Assembly (NCBI GenBank): GCA_963812085.1
Contig: CAWETL010000005.1
Location: forward strand, 62,001 to 126,000
Direction of reading: 5' to 3'
From: SPDF01 sp963812085
Lineage (GTDB): Bacteria; Gemmatimonadota; Gemmatimonadetes; Gemmatimonadales; GWC2-71-9
Length of the DNA: 64,000 nt
In this document: positions 54,942-63,607 of the stretch, one piece after another
Layout: each line of letters starts with the position of its first letter
How positions within the stretch are numbered: the stretch's first letter is position 1
Position numbers and translations under genes: made by a program
The notes under the pieces: model-generated
The model's input: the letters and a program-made list of their open reading frames with translations, nothing else
Told to the model about the DNA's origin: nothing
Databases searched by the model: none

Positions 54942-54970
54942 AGAATAACCCGCTAGTCGTGGTGGGACAA
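54942..54970 (-). promoter_or_regulatory. rpsO promoter
   Basis: On the minus strand TTGTCC, a 17-base spacer and TATTCT. It would give an rpsO leader of about 60 bases, long enough for the translational autoregulation known for S15. Confidence 0.5.
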
Positions 54971-55058
54971 GGGGTTGGGCGTTCCGTCGCCGGGCCGGCT
55001 CCCGGTCCGCCATCGAGCCATCGCAACGCCGCAAACCTTTGCCAGTAAATACTTTAGG

Positions 55059-56429
55059 TCAGAACCCCAGGACCCGGCGGATGTCGTTCGAAAAGGCAAA
55101 GACCATCAGCGCCAGGATCAGCACCAGGCCCACCGTGGTCAGCCGCTCGCGCAGCTTGAGCGACAACGGCCGCCGGAGGATCCCCTCGGCCAAGAGGAAC
55201 ATGAACTGCCCGCCGTCGAGCACCGGGATGGGGAGCAGGTTCAGCACCGCCAGGTTGATCGAGATCACGCCGAGGAAGGCGAAGAAGATGTCCAGGCCGG
55301 CCTGCGCGGAGGCGGCCGCCTGCTGGCCGATCGCGATCGGACCGCCCACGTTCCGGCTCGAGACCCGGCCCGTCAGCATGCCGCGCACCATCCGGACCAC
55401 GTCGGCCGACGCGCCGACGGTCGCGGTGAATCCGGCGCCGACCGACTCGCCGAGGGTCAGCTTCTGGTAGACCGCCCGGCCCCGGTTGGACACCCCGATC
55501 CGGCCCACCGTGTGCTTCACGTTGTCCGCGCCCAGCTCCGTCTCGGAACTCGGCACCACCACGACCGTGACCCGCGAGCCATCTCGGCCCACCTCGAGCG
55601 ACATCGAATCGCCGGGGTGGGCCCTGATGATGTTGCTGAAGTCGTCCCATTGCGGCGTGGCGACGCCGCCCACCGCCAGGATGGTGTCGCCGGGCAGGAG
55701 GCCGGCGCTGGAGGCCGGTCCGCCCAGAATCACGGTGTTGACCACCGCGCTTCGCCATTCGCGGATCGCCTGGGCGGCGCGCGCCCGCTCCTCGAGCGCG
55801 TCCCGGTGCACCGGCAGCACCACCGCCGGCTTCCCCGCCACGGCGATCGCGACCGTATCCGACGCGCCCGACATGATGCCGTCGATGATGTCGCTCCACT
55901 GGACGACCGGCGTCCCGTTCACCGCCGTGATGCTGTCGCCCGGGGCCAGCGCCGCGAGCGGCGCGAGCACCGGCGGCAGCCCGGTGGTGTCCACCGCGCC
56001 CACCCGCGTCTCGGGGTCGAATGCGCGGCCGTTCTTGGCGGCGAGGCCGGTGAAGACCATCCACGCAAACAGGGTGTTCATCGTCACGCCGGCCAGGATG
56101 ATGATCATCCGCTTCCAGACCGGCTTGGCCTCGAAGTACGCGTCCGGCGGGACCACGGTGTCGGGCGCCGCGCCTTCGAGCGCGCTGCTCGTGGCGTCTT
56201 CCTCCTGCGTGGCCATCTTCACGTAGCCGCCGAGGGGGAGCCAGCAGATGGCGTACTCGGTGCCGTTGCGCGTGAAGGACAGGCCGGGGATCGGGTTGCC
56301 GATGCCGAGCGCGAACCGGTGCACCCAGACGCCGGCCCACTTGGCGGCCATGAAATGCCCCGCCTCGTGGACGAAGACCAGGATCCCGAGGACGACGACC
56401 AGGGCGGCGACAGTCTGCAGAACGCTCAC
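55059..56429 (-). CDS. rseP: Site-2 protease RseP
   Basis: Intramembrane metalloprotease for regulated proteolysis. 456 residues: zinc motif HEAGH (18-24 region, VFVHEAGHFMAAKW), two PDZ domains in the middle, and NLLPIPVLDGGQ near the C-terminus supplying the third ligand. It follows dxr with an ATGA overlap and ends the rpsB-to-rseP run. Confidence 0.96.
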   Translation of the reverse strand: MSVLQTVAALVVVLGILVFVHEAGHFMAAKWAGVWVHRFALGIGNPIPGLSFTRNGTEYAICWLPLGGYVKMATQEEDATSSALEGAAPDTVVPPDAYFEAKPVWKRMIIILAGVTMNTLFAWMVFTGLAAKNGRAFDPETRVGAVDTTGLPPVLAPLAALAPGDSITAVNGTPVVQWSDIIDGIMSGASDTVAIAVAGKPAVVLPVHRDALEERARAAQAIREWRSAVVNTVILGGPASSAGLLPGDTILAVGGVATPQWDDFSNIIRAHPGDSMSLEVGRDGSRVTVVVVPSSETELGADNVKHTVGRIGVSNRGRAVYQKLTLGESVGAGFTATVGASADVVRMVRGMLTGRVSSRNVGGPIAIGQQAAASAQAGLDIFFAFLGVISINLAVLNLLPIPVLDGGQFMFLLAEGILRRPLSLKLRERLTTVGLVLILALMVFAFSNDIRRVLGF

Positions 56430-57529
56430 GACATCTCCTCACGGGCGCGTGCCCGGGCCCACCGGTCGGCCTCGCGCACCGCGTCGAGCGCGGCGGCGGG
56501 CTGGACCACGTGGGCTGCGAGCACGGCGTCGATGGTGTCGGCAATCCGACCGAAGGGAATGCGGCCCTCGAGGAAGGCCGCGACCGCGGCCTCGTTGGCC
56601 GCGTTGAACGCCGCGGGGGCGGTGCCGCCCGCGCGGCCTGCCGCCACGCCGGCCGCGAAGGTGCGGAACACGTCGGTGCGGACCGGCTCGAAGGTGAGCG
56701 GGCCGGCGACGACGGGGTCGAACCGGGGCACGCCGGTGTCGGCGAGCCGCGCGGGGTGCGTGAGGGCGTAGAGGATGGGCAGTTCCATGGTCGGGAAGCC
56801 GAGCTGCGCGAGCACGCTCCCGTCGGCAAACTCCACGAAGGCGTGCACGATGCTCTGCGGGTGCACCACCACCTCGATGTCGTCGTAGGCCAGCCCGTAG
56901 AGGTGGTGGGCCTCGATCACCTCGAGCGCCTTGTTGGCGAGGGTGGCGCTGTCCACCGAGATCTTGTTGCCCATCTGCCAGGTCGGGTGCCGGAGCGCCT
57001 CCTCGACCGTGGCGCTCGGCACCCGGTCGGCCGGCCACTCGCGGAACGGCCCGCCGGACGCCGTGAGGATCAGCCGCACCACCGGGCACCCTCGCCCCGT
57101 GACGCACTGCAATACCGCGCTGTGCTCACTGTCCACCGGCACCAGCTCGCCGCCGCCTTCGCGCGCGGCCGCCAGGACCAGCTCGCCAGCCATGACCAGC
57201 GACTCCTTGTTGGCCAGGGCCACGCGCTTTCCCGCCCGGAGGGCCGCGAGGGTGGCGTCCAGGCCCGCCGCGCCGACCACCGCGTTGATCACGATGTCGA
57301 CCCCGGGATGCGTCGCGGCCTCGAGCAGCATCCCCGGCCCGCCGGCGCCGGCCGGCCCGACCAGGCCCGAAAATGACGGCGCCCACTCGGCGACCTGTTC
57401 GTCGAGGAGCGCCGCATTCTGTCCGCCAGTGAGGGCGACGACCCGGAAATGCTCCCGCTGGCGCCGGAGGACGGCCAGCGCGCTCCGGCCGATCGAGCCG
57501 GTCGAGCCCAGCACCGCCACCCCGCGCAT
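56426..57529 (-). CDS. dxr: 1-deoxy-D-xylulose 5-phosphate reductoisomerase
   Basis: Commits carbon to the MEP isoprenoid pathway. 367 residues. NADPH loop VLGSTGSIGRSALAVL, ALANKESLVMAGE, the metal and substrate site VDSEHSAVLQC, the flexible GPFREWP loop and MGNKISVDSATLANK. Upstream uppS uses the isoprenoid product, giving a pathway-related cluster. ATG overlaps the cdsA stop (TGATG). Confidence 0.97.
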   Translation of the reverse strand: MRGVAVLGSTGSIGRSALAVLRRQREHFRVVALTGGQNAALLDEQVAEWAPSFSGLVGPAGAGGPGMLLEAATHPGVDIVINAVVGAAGLDATLAALRAGKRVALANKESLVMAGELVLAAAREGGGELVPVDSEHSAVLQCVTGRGCPVVRLILTASGGPFREWPADRVPSATVEEALRHPTWQMGNKISVDSATLANKALEVIEAHHLYGLAYDDIEVVVHPQSIVHAFVEFADGSVLAQLGFPTMELPILYALTHPARLADTGVPRFDPVVAGPLTFEPVRTDVFRTFAAGVAAGRAGGTAPAAFNAANEAAVAAFLEGRIPFGRIADTIDAVLAAHVVQPAAALDAVREADRWARARAREEMS

Positions 57530-58395
57530 CAGACGACGCCGAGCAGGCGGAACAGGAGGGCGGCCGCCGGGAGGACGAAGATCAGCGAGTCGAAGCGATC
57601 GAGGACGCCGCCGTGGCCCGGGATGAGGTGGCTCGAGTCCTTGACGCCCGCTTCCCGCTTGAGCAGCGACTCGGCCAGATCGCCCACCTGGCCGATCACG
57701 CCGAGCGCGAGGCCGATGAACGCCGCGGTGGCGAGGCCCAGCGGAATGCCGGCGGGCTCGAGCGCGAACTTCGCGAACAGCGCCCCGGCCAGGGCGGCGC
57801 CCACGAGGCCGCTCACGCCGCCGGAGCGCGTCTTTCCGGGGCTGATCGTGGGCGCCATCTTCGGGCCGCCGAAGGTGCGGCCGCCGGTCATCGCGGCCGA
57901 GTCGCCGACCCAGGTCACCACGAGGGGGAAGAACACCAGCGCCGTGCCCGGCCAGGACCGCTGCCCGAAGGAGGCGTGGCGCAGCACGAGGAGAAAGGCC
58001 GGCAGGGCCGCCGCGTAGAGCGGCCCGAGGAGCGTCACCGCGACGGCGCCCAGCGGGTGGGCGTCCGGGCCCCGGCGCGCCAGCGCCCAGGTGAGCACGG
58101 CCAGGATCCACGTCGCGCCGGCGTAGGGCCACCAGGTGCCGACGAGCGCTCCCACCTCCGGGCGGCTGAGGCTGAGCCACGCCAGGGGCGCCGCGAGCAT
58201 CGCCGCACCGAGGCCGAGCACCGGGGCCGGCTCGACGCCGCGAGTGGACGCGAAGGCGAAGAGCTCGCGGGTGCCGAGCACGCCGGCGACCGTGAGGAGG
58301 GCGACCAGCGCCCAGCCGCCGAGCCAGACGATGCCGAGCGCCGCCGGGATCGCCACCACGGCAAAGGCGATCCGGGTCCGCATGTTGCGATCCAT
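57529..58395 (-). CDS. cdsA: Phosphatidate cytidylyltransferase
   Basis: Makes CDP-diacylglycerol, the substrate of PssA encoded at 13406. 288 residues, about eight membrane helices. The family signature is present: LLKREAGVKDSSHLIPGHGG followed by VLDRFDS. TGATG overlap with uppS. Confidence 0.96.
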   Translation of the reverse strand: MDRNMRTRIAFAVVAIPAALGIVWLGGWALVALLTVAGVLGTRELFAFASTRGVEPAPVLGLGAAMLAAPLAWLSLSRPEVGALVGTWWPYAGATWILAVLTWALARRGPDAHPLGAVAVTLLGPLYAAALPAFLLVLRHASFGQRSWPGTALVFFPLVVTWVGDSAAMTGGRTFGGPKMAPTISPGKTRSGGVSGLVGAALAGALFAKFALEPAGIPLGLATAAFIGLALGVIGQVGDLAESLLKREAGVKDSSHLIPGHGGVLDRFDSLIFVLPAAALLFRLLGVV

Positions 58396-59132
58396 CAGAC
58401 GGAGACGCGGCCGAAGCGCCGCTCGCGCCCCTGGTACTCCGCGACGGCCTCGAAGAAATCCTGGCGGGTGAAGTCGGGCCAGAGGACCGGCGTGACGTAG
58501 AGCTCCGCGTAGGCCAGCTGCCAGAGGAGAAAATTCGAGAGACGGAGTTCACCGGAGGTGCGGATCAGGAGGTCGGGATCGGGCCAGGGCGCGGTATAGA
58601 GGCGGCGCGCGATGGCGGCCTCGTCCACCTCGGCAGGCACCAGGCGGCCGGCCGCGACGTCCTCGGCGATGAGCCGCGCCGCGCGCGCCAGCTCGGCGCG
58701 GGAGCCGTACGAGATGCAGATGTTGAGCGCGAGCTCGGTGCCGCCCGACGTGGCGGCGACCGTCTCGTCCACCGCCGCGCGCGCGCTCGGCACCAGGCGG
58801 TCGAGATCCCCGAGAAACCGGACCGACACGCCCCGCGCGATGAGCTCCTGGCGCTCGCGCGCGATGTACTCCTCGAGGAGCGCCATCAGGGCGTCGATCT
58901 CCTCGGGGGGACGCTGCCAGTTTTCCTGGGAGAACGCGAACAGGGTGAGGACGCGGACCCCGGCGGCCCGCGCACCCTCGACGGCCTCGCGGACGGCCTG
59001 CATGCCGGCCTGGTGCCCGGCCGGGCGCGGCAACGCGCGGGCCTGGGCCCAGCGGCCGTTGCCGTCCATGATGATCGCGACGTGCGCGGGAACGGTGCCC
59101 TGCAGGATGGCGTCGAGCTGCGGATTGGGCAT
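58395..59132 (-). CDS. uppS: Undecaprenyl pyrophosphate synthase
   Basis: Makes the C55 lipid carrier for cell wall synthesis. 245 residues. Signatures: AIIMDGNGRWAQ with catalytic Asp, TLFAFSQENWQRP, and PDLLIRTSGELRLSNFLLWQ near the end. Four bases separate it from frr. Confidence 0.97.
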   Translation of the reverse strand: MPNPQLDAILQGTVPAHVAIIMDGNGRWAQARALPRPAGHQAGMQAVREAVEGARAAGVRVLTLFAFSQENWQRPPEEIDALMALLEEYIARERQELIARGVSVRFLGDLDRLVPSARAAVDETVAATSGGTELALNICISYGSRAELARAARLIAEDVAAGRLVPAEVDEAAIARRLYTAPWPDPDLLIRTSGELRLSNFLLWQLAYAELYVTPVLWPDFTRQDFFEAVAEYQGRERRFGRVSV

Positions 59133-59136
59133 CCGG

Positions 59137-59691
59137 TCAGACTTCCATGATTTCCGCTTCTTTGGCCTTGATCATGTCGTCGATCTTGTGGACGTGCTCG
59201 TCGGTGTGCTTCTGCACGTCCTTCTCGGCACGGGTCCGGTCGTCCTCCGGCACGTGCTCGAGCTTCTTGATCTTGCTGAGCGCGTCGGTGCGGGCGTGGC
59301 GGACGGCGATGCGGCCGTCCTCGCCCATCTTGTGCACCACCTTGACCAGGTCTTTCCGGCGCTCCTCGCTGAGGGCGGGCAGCGGCACGCGGATCAGGTT
59401 CCCCTGCGACGCCGGGTTGAGGCCGAGGTTGGCGTCGCGGATGGCCTTCTCGATGACGGGGGCCAGCGACTTGTCGAACGGCTGCACCGTCAGCATGCGC
59501 GGCTCCGGCGCCGCCACCATGGCCACCTGGTTGAGCGGCACCTGGGCGCCGTAGGCCTCCACGCGGACGAGGTCGAGGAGCGCGGGGCTCGCCTTGCCGC
59601 TCCGGATGGTGCCCAGCTCACGGTGGGTGCTGTCGACGGCCTTGGCCATCTGCTCGCGCCCGTGCTTCACCAGCTCAGGAATGGAGCTCAT
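59137..59691 (-). CDS. frr: Ribosome recycling factor
   Basis: Splits the post-termination ribosome with EF-G. 184 residues, normal length: IRSGKASPALLDLVRVEAYG, AIRDANLGLNPASQG, IRVPLPALSEERRKDLVK. ATG at 59691 overlaps the pyrH stop (ATGA); upstream in-frame sequence is pyrH shadow. Confidence 0.98.
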   Translation of the reverse strand: MSSIPELVKHGREQMAKAVDSTHRELGTIRSGKASPALLDLVRVEAYGAQVPLNQVAMVAAPEPRMLTVQPFDKSLAPVIEKAIRDANLGLNPASQGNLIRVPLPALSEERRKDLVKVVHKMGEDGRIAVRHARTDALSKIKKLEHVPEDDRTRAEKDVQKHTDEHVHKIDDMIKAKEAEIMEV

Positions 59692-60398
59692 CGGACGATC
59701 GTCCCAACCCGCTCGCCCTGGAGGATACGGGAGATGGCGCCGGGTTCGTTGATGTTGAACACCACGATCGGAAGTTGGTTCGCCTTGCACAGCCCGAACG
59801 CGTTGGCGTCCATCACCGCGTAGCCCTTGACGATGGCTTCCTGGAAGGTGAGTTCCGGGATGAACGTCGCCGAGGTGTCGAGCTTCGGGTCGGCCGTGAA
59901 GACGCCGTCCACGTTGGTGGCCTTGAGGATCACGTCGGCCTCCACCTCGAGGGCGCGGAGGACCGCCGCCGTGTCGGTGGAGAAAAACGGGTTGCCCGTC
60001 CCGCCCGCGAAGAGCACCAGCCGCCCCTTCTCGAGGTGACGCTGCGCCCTCCGCCGGATGTACGGCTCGGCCAGGGACTCCATCCGGATGGCCGTCATGA
60101 CGCGGGTCTGGACGCCCGCCTTCTCGAGCACGTCCTGCATCGCCAGGGCGTTGATGACGGTGGCCAGCATGCCCATGTAATCGGCGTTGACCCGGTCGAG
60201 CCCCTCACGGCTGGCGGCCGTCCCCCGGATGATGTTCCCGCCCCCGACGACCACGCTGAGCTGCACGCCGGTGGCGTGCACCGACTTGATCTGGTCGGCC
60301 AGCGACTCGATCACGCGGTAGTCGAGGCCGACGCCCTTCTCGCCGGCGAGCGCCTCGCCGGACACCTTCAGGAGGGCCCGGGGGTAGGCCAGCGCCAT
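59688..60398 (-). CDS. pyrH: UMP kinase
   Basis: Phosphorylates UMP to UDP. 236 residues, hexameric bacterial type: LLKVSGEALAGEKG, VVVGGGNIIRG, FAGGTGNPFFSTDTAA, KATNVDGVFTADP, MDANAFGLC. Start overlaps the tsf stop by one base. Confidence 0.98.
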   Translation of the reverse strand: MALAYPRALLKVSGEALAGEKGVGLDYRVIESLADQIKSVHATGVQLSVVVGGGNIIRGTAASREGLDRVNADYMGMLATVINALAMQDVLEKAGVQTRVMTAIRMESLAEPYIRRRAQRHLEKGRLVLFAGGTGNPFFSTDTAAVLRALEVEADVILKATNVDGVFTADPKLDTSATFIPELTFQEAIVKGYAVMDANAFGLCKANQLPIVVFNINEPGAISRILQGERVGTIVR

Positions 60399-61003
60399 CA
60401 GTCTTCCCCGATCTTGAACCGGGAGAACCGGCGCACCACGATGGCCTCGCCCAGCTTGCCGGACACTTCCTTCACCAGCTGGCCGATGGTCTTCGTGTCG
60501 TCCTTGACGAACGGCTGCTCGAGGAGCGTCCGCTCGGCGACGAACTTCTTGACCTTGCCCTCGACGATCTTCGGGCGAATGGCCTCCGGCTTGCCCTCGT
60601 CGGCCACCTGCTGCTCGGCGATGCGCCGCTCCCGCTCGATCAGCTCCGGCGCGATGTCCTCGGGATTGACCCCGATCGGATCGGCGGAGGCGATGTGCAT
60701 GGCGATGTCGCGCGCCAGCTGCCCGAACTCCTCCGTGCGGGCCACGAAGTCGGTCTCGCTGTTCACCTCGAGCAGCACGCCGACCTGCCCGTTGTGGTGC
60801 ATGTAGTTGACCACGAGCCCCTGGCGGGCCACGCGGCCGCTGCGCTTCTCGGCCTTCGCGATGCCACGGGCGCGCAGGATCTCGCTCGCCTTGTCGAGGT
60901 CACCGGCCGCCTCCTCGAGGGCCTTCTTGCACTCCATCATGCCGGCGCCGGTGCGGGCGCGGAGCTCGGCTACGTCCTTTGCGGAAATCGTCTTGGTCGT
61001 CAT
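60398..61003 (-). CDS. tsf: Elongation factor Ts
   Basis: Recycles EF-Tu. 201 residues, the short form with one core repeat as in Thermus and many phyla. LRARTGAGMMECKKALEEA, then VNSETDFVART. ATG at 61003 aligns with usual EF-Ts N-termini; ATG at 61021 (adding MSEPDP) is a real alternative and neither has a strong ribosome binding site. It follows rpsB by roughly 80-100 bases. Confidence 0.95.
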   Translation of the reverse strand: MTTKTISAKDVAELRARTGAGMMECKKALEEAAGDLDKASEILRARGIAKAEKRSGRVARQGLVVNYMHHNGQVGVLLEVNSETDFVARTEEFGQLARDIAMHIASADPIGVNPEDIAPELIERERRIAEQQVADEGKPEAIRPKIVEGKVKKFVAERTLLEQPFVKDDTKTIGQLVKEVSGKLGEAIVVRRFSRFKIGED

Positions 61004-61099
61004 CGGGTCTGGCTCGCTCATCGTGTTGGATAGTGAAACCGCCGCCCTGGCCGATCGGAGGCCTGGAGCGGCGGCGCGCTGCATTCCGCGTCGGTCGGA

Positions 61100-62011
61100 C
61101 TAGGCGTCCGAGTCCGCCGCGGCAGCCGGGGCGGCCGCGCCGGGCTCGCTCGCGTCCCCGTCGCCGGCCTCCGCCTCTCCCTTGAGGCGGGCGGCGATCG
61201 CTTCGGGCTTCGGCCGCCGCTTGCGGCGGGCGCGGCGCTTCTTGCGGTCCGCGTCGGCGTCGCCCTCGGTGCCGGAGTCGGTGCTGTACGTCTCGGCGTC
61301 CTGGTCGTCGGCCACCTCGCGGGTCGGCATCTGCGCCCGGGCCTCGGCGATCGTTTCCGCCAGCGCCTGGGTGATCAGGGCCACCGCGCGGATCGCGTCG
61401 TCGTTGCCGGGGATCGGCACCGTGATGACGTCCGGGTCGGCGTTGGTGTCCACGATGGCCACCACCGGGATCCCGAGCTTGTTGGCCTCGGCGACCGCGA
61501 TCTTTTCCTTCTTGGCGTCCACCACGAACAGCACGCCCGGCAGACGGCTCATGCCCTTGATCCCCTCGAGGTTGCGCGACAGCTTCACGCGCTCGCGCTC
61601 GAAGAGCAGCTTTTCCTTCTTGGTGTAGCTCTCGAAGTCGCCTTCCTGCGCCCCCTGCTCGAGGTCCCGGAGCCGCCGGATCTGCTTCTTGACCGTCTGG
61701 AAGTTGGTGAGCATGCCGCCCAGCCAGCGCTCCGTCACGTAGTGGCCGCCGCTCGCCGCCGCCTCGGCCTGGACCACGCCCTTCAGCTGGCGCTTGGTGC
61801 AGACGAAGAGGACGCTGTCGCCCTTGAGGATCACGCCGCGGAGGAGCTCCTGCGCCTTGAGGATCTGGCGGAGGGTCTTCTGGAGGTCGATGATGTAGAT
61901 GCCGGAACGTTCGGCGAAGATGAACCGGCGCATCTTCGGGTTCCACCGGCGGGTCTGGTGGCCGAAATGGACGCCGGCTTCAAGCAGGTCCTGCAGTTGG
62001 GGCTGTGCCAT
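61100..62011 (-). CDS. rpsB: 30S ribosomal protein S2 with C-terminal extension
   Basis: 303 residues; the conserved S2 core ends near 230 (LLEAGVHFGHQTRRWNPKM, ERWLGGMLTNFQTV, DTNADPDVITVPIPGNDDA). The last ~70 residues are an added tail: acidic, then a Lys/Arg-rich block (RKKRRARRKRRPKP), then acidic/Ala-rich. Such tails vary between phyla. Confidence 0.97.
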   Translation of the reverse strand: MAQPQLQDLLEAGVHFGHQTRRWNPKMRRFIFAERSGIYIIDLQKTLRQILKAQELLRGVILKGDSVLFVCTKRQLKGVVQAEAAASGGHYVTERWLGGMLTNFQTVKKQIRRLRDLEQGAQEGDFESYTKKEKLLFERERVKLSRNLEGIKGMSRLPGVLFVVDAKKEKIAVAEANKLGIPVVAIVDTNADPDVITVPIPGNDDAIRAVALITQALAETIAEARAQMPTREVADDQDAETYSTDSGTEGDADADRKKRRARRKRRPKPEAIAARLKGEAEAGDGDASEPGAAAPAAAADSDA

Positions 62012-62064
62012 GCGAGGTCGTCAGTCCTTCAGTCTGAGGGTTGTCCGGCCACCGCCTTCGTCTC

Positions 62065-62095
62065 CCGACCTGACCCCGAGGGGCACCCGGGTCGG
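62065..62095 (-). promoter_or_regulatory. Hairpin in the rpsB leader region
   Basis: CCGACC (62065-62070) pairs with GGTCGG (62090-62095), enclosing a nested CCCC/GGGG pairing, within the 127-base rpsI-rpsB gap. It may be part of a ribosomal-protein autoregulatory leader; no promoter is clear in the gap. Confidence 0.3.
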
Positions 62096-62138
62096 AATCC
62101 GGCGATGTGGATGATGGCGGCGAAGTCGCCGCCGGCTG

Positions 62139-62540
62139 CTAGCGCTTGCTGAACTGGAACCGCTTGCGGGCGCCCGGACGGCCCGGCTTCTTGCGCTCGA
62201 CGGCGCGCGGATCGCGCGTCAGGAGCCCGGCGGACCGCAACTTGGCCCGGTGCATCCCATCGGCCTCCACCAGCGCCCGGGCGATCCCGTGGCGCAGCGC
62301 GCCCGCCTGGCCGGCCTGCCCGCCGCCGTCGACGTGCGCGGTCACGTCGAACGCGCCGAGCGTGTCGGTGGCGGTGAACGACTGCTGGATGTGCTGCACC
62401 AGCGAGGGCCGCGGGAAGTAGTCGCCGAGCGTGCGGCCGTTGATGTCCCACTTGCCCGTGCCGGGAGTCAGGTAGACCCGGGCGACGCTGGTCTTGCGCC
62501 GGCCCACCGCCTGCCACCGGAATTCGGGAGAAGCTGTCAT
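62139..62540 (-). CDS. rpsI: 30S ribosomal protein S9
   Basis: 133 residues: AVGRRKTSVARVYLTPGTGK at the start, GQAGALRHGIARAL, and the basic end KPGRPGARKRFQFSKR that reaches the P site. ATG overlaps the rplM stop (ATGA), the universal rplM-rpsI pairing. Confidence 0.98.
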   Translation of the reverse strand: MTASPEFRWQAVGRRKTSVARVYLTPGTGKWDINGRTLGDYFPRPSLVQHIQQSFTATDTLGAFDVTAHVDGGGQAGQAGALRHGIARALVEADGMHRAKLRSAGLLTRDPRAVERKKPGRPGARKRFQFSKR

Positions 62541-62995
62541 GCGCTCACCTTCTGGGTGCTGGGCTTGATCATGTAGGGCTTGGGCTGCTGGGCCGCGTGC
62601 GGGTGCTCGGCACCGGCGTACACCTTGAGCTTGCCGCGCAGGTGCTGCTTGGCGAGCGACGTCTTGGGCAGCATCCCGAACACCGCCTTTTCGATCACGC
62701 GGTCCGGGTGCTTGGCCATCATGTTCCGGGCGGTCGTGTGGGACTCGTGGCCCATGTACCCGGTGTACTTGAAGTAGGTCTTGCCGTCGAGCTTCTTGCC
62801 CGTCAGGCGAACCTTTTCCGCGTTGATGACGACGACGAAATCGCCGACGTCCATGTGCGGGGTGAAGGTCGGCTTGTGCTTGCCGCGGATGAGCTGGGCC
62901 ACCGCGCTCGCGAGCCGCCCGAGAGGCACGTCCTGGGCGTCCACGATCAGCCACTCGTGGTGGATGTCGTCCGGCGTGGCGCTGAAAGTCTTCAT
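62537..62995 (-). CDS. rplM: 50S ribosomal protein L13
   Basis: 152 residues: WLIVDAQDVPLGRLASAVA, GDFVVVINAEKVRLTGKK, YTGYMGH and FGMLPKTSLAKQHLRGKLKV. ATG at 62995 is preferred over ATG 63001, because the AGGA site would touch the latter directly. Confidence 0.97.
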   Translation of the reverse strand: MKTFSATPDDIHHEWLIVDAQDVPLGRLASAVAQLIRGKHKPTFTPHMDVGDFVVVINAEKVRLTGKKLDGKTYFKYTGYMGHESHTTARNMMAKHPDRVIEKAVFGMLPKTSLAKQHLRGKLKVYAGAEHPHAAQQPKPYMIKPSTQKVSA

Positions 62996-63044
62996 GGTCA
63001 TTCCTGCCAGTTACCTGAAATCGGGTAAATCGACACAGACCTTA

Positions 63045-63074
63045 ATGATAGCGGGACATCCGGGGTCCGGTCAA
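63045..63074 (-). promoter_or_regulatory. rplM-rpsI promoter
   Basis: On the minus strand TTGACC, an 18-base spacer and TATCAT, giving an about 40-base leader with a small TTACC/GGTAA hairpin. The -35 overlaps the last codons of the biotin carrier gene. Confidence 0.6.
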
Positions 63075-63607
63075 GTCGCCGACCCACCCCCCGGCTGGCC
63101 CTCGTCGAACGGCCCCAGGGCGACCAGCACCTGCCCCTTCTCGACCGCCTGCCCGGCCGCCACCCGCACGGCCACCACCACACCGGCCGTCGGGGCCTTG
63201 ATCTGGTTCTCCATCTTCATGGCCTCCAGCACCGCCAGCCCGGCCCCGGCCTCCACCCGCTGGCCTGGCTCCACCAGGACGCGGACGACCAGCCCCGGCA
63301 TCGGCGCCTTGACCTCGCCCGCCCCCGAGCGGGGCCGCTCGCCGCCGGTGAGGGTCCGGATGTGCCGGGTCCGCTCGTCGACGACCTCCGCCTCCCAGCG
63401 CTCCCCACGGTGCCCCAGTTCCCATGCTCCGCGTCCGCCGGCCACCACCTCCAGCACCACGGTCCGGTCGCCCAGCCGGAGCTGGCGGAGGGGAGTCCCG
63501 GGCAGCGGCTCGAGCACGGCGGAGACGAGCTCGCCGTCCACCCGGATGGCGTCCCCCTCGACCTCCACCACCACTTCCCGGGCACCGATCTGCACGAAGT
63601 ACTTCAT
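63071..63607 (-). CDS. Biotin carboxyl carrier domain protein
   Basis: 178 residues. The C-terminal biotinyl domain (about 98-168) has VKAPMPGLVVRVLVEPGQ and the biotin site EAMKMEN (Lys131). The ~90-residue N-terminal part is beta-rich, as in carriers of acyl-CoA (propionyl/methylcrotonyl-type) carboxylases rather than classic AccB, which has a Pro/Ala linker. No carboxylase subunit is adjacent. ATG overlaps the stop of the RNA methyltransferase (ATGA). Confidence 0.87.
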   Translation of the reverse strand: MKYFVQIGAREVVVEVEGDAIRVDGELVSAVLEPLPGTPLRQLRLGDRTVVLEVVAGGRGAWELGHRGERWEAEVVDERTRHIRTLTGGERPRSGAGEVKAPMPGLVVRVLVEPGQRVEAGAGLAVLEAMKMENQIKAPTAGVVVAVRVAAGQAVEKGQVLVALGPFDEGQPGGGSAT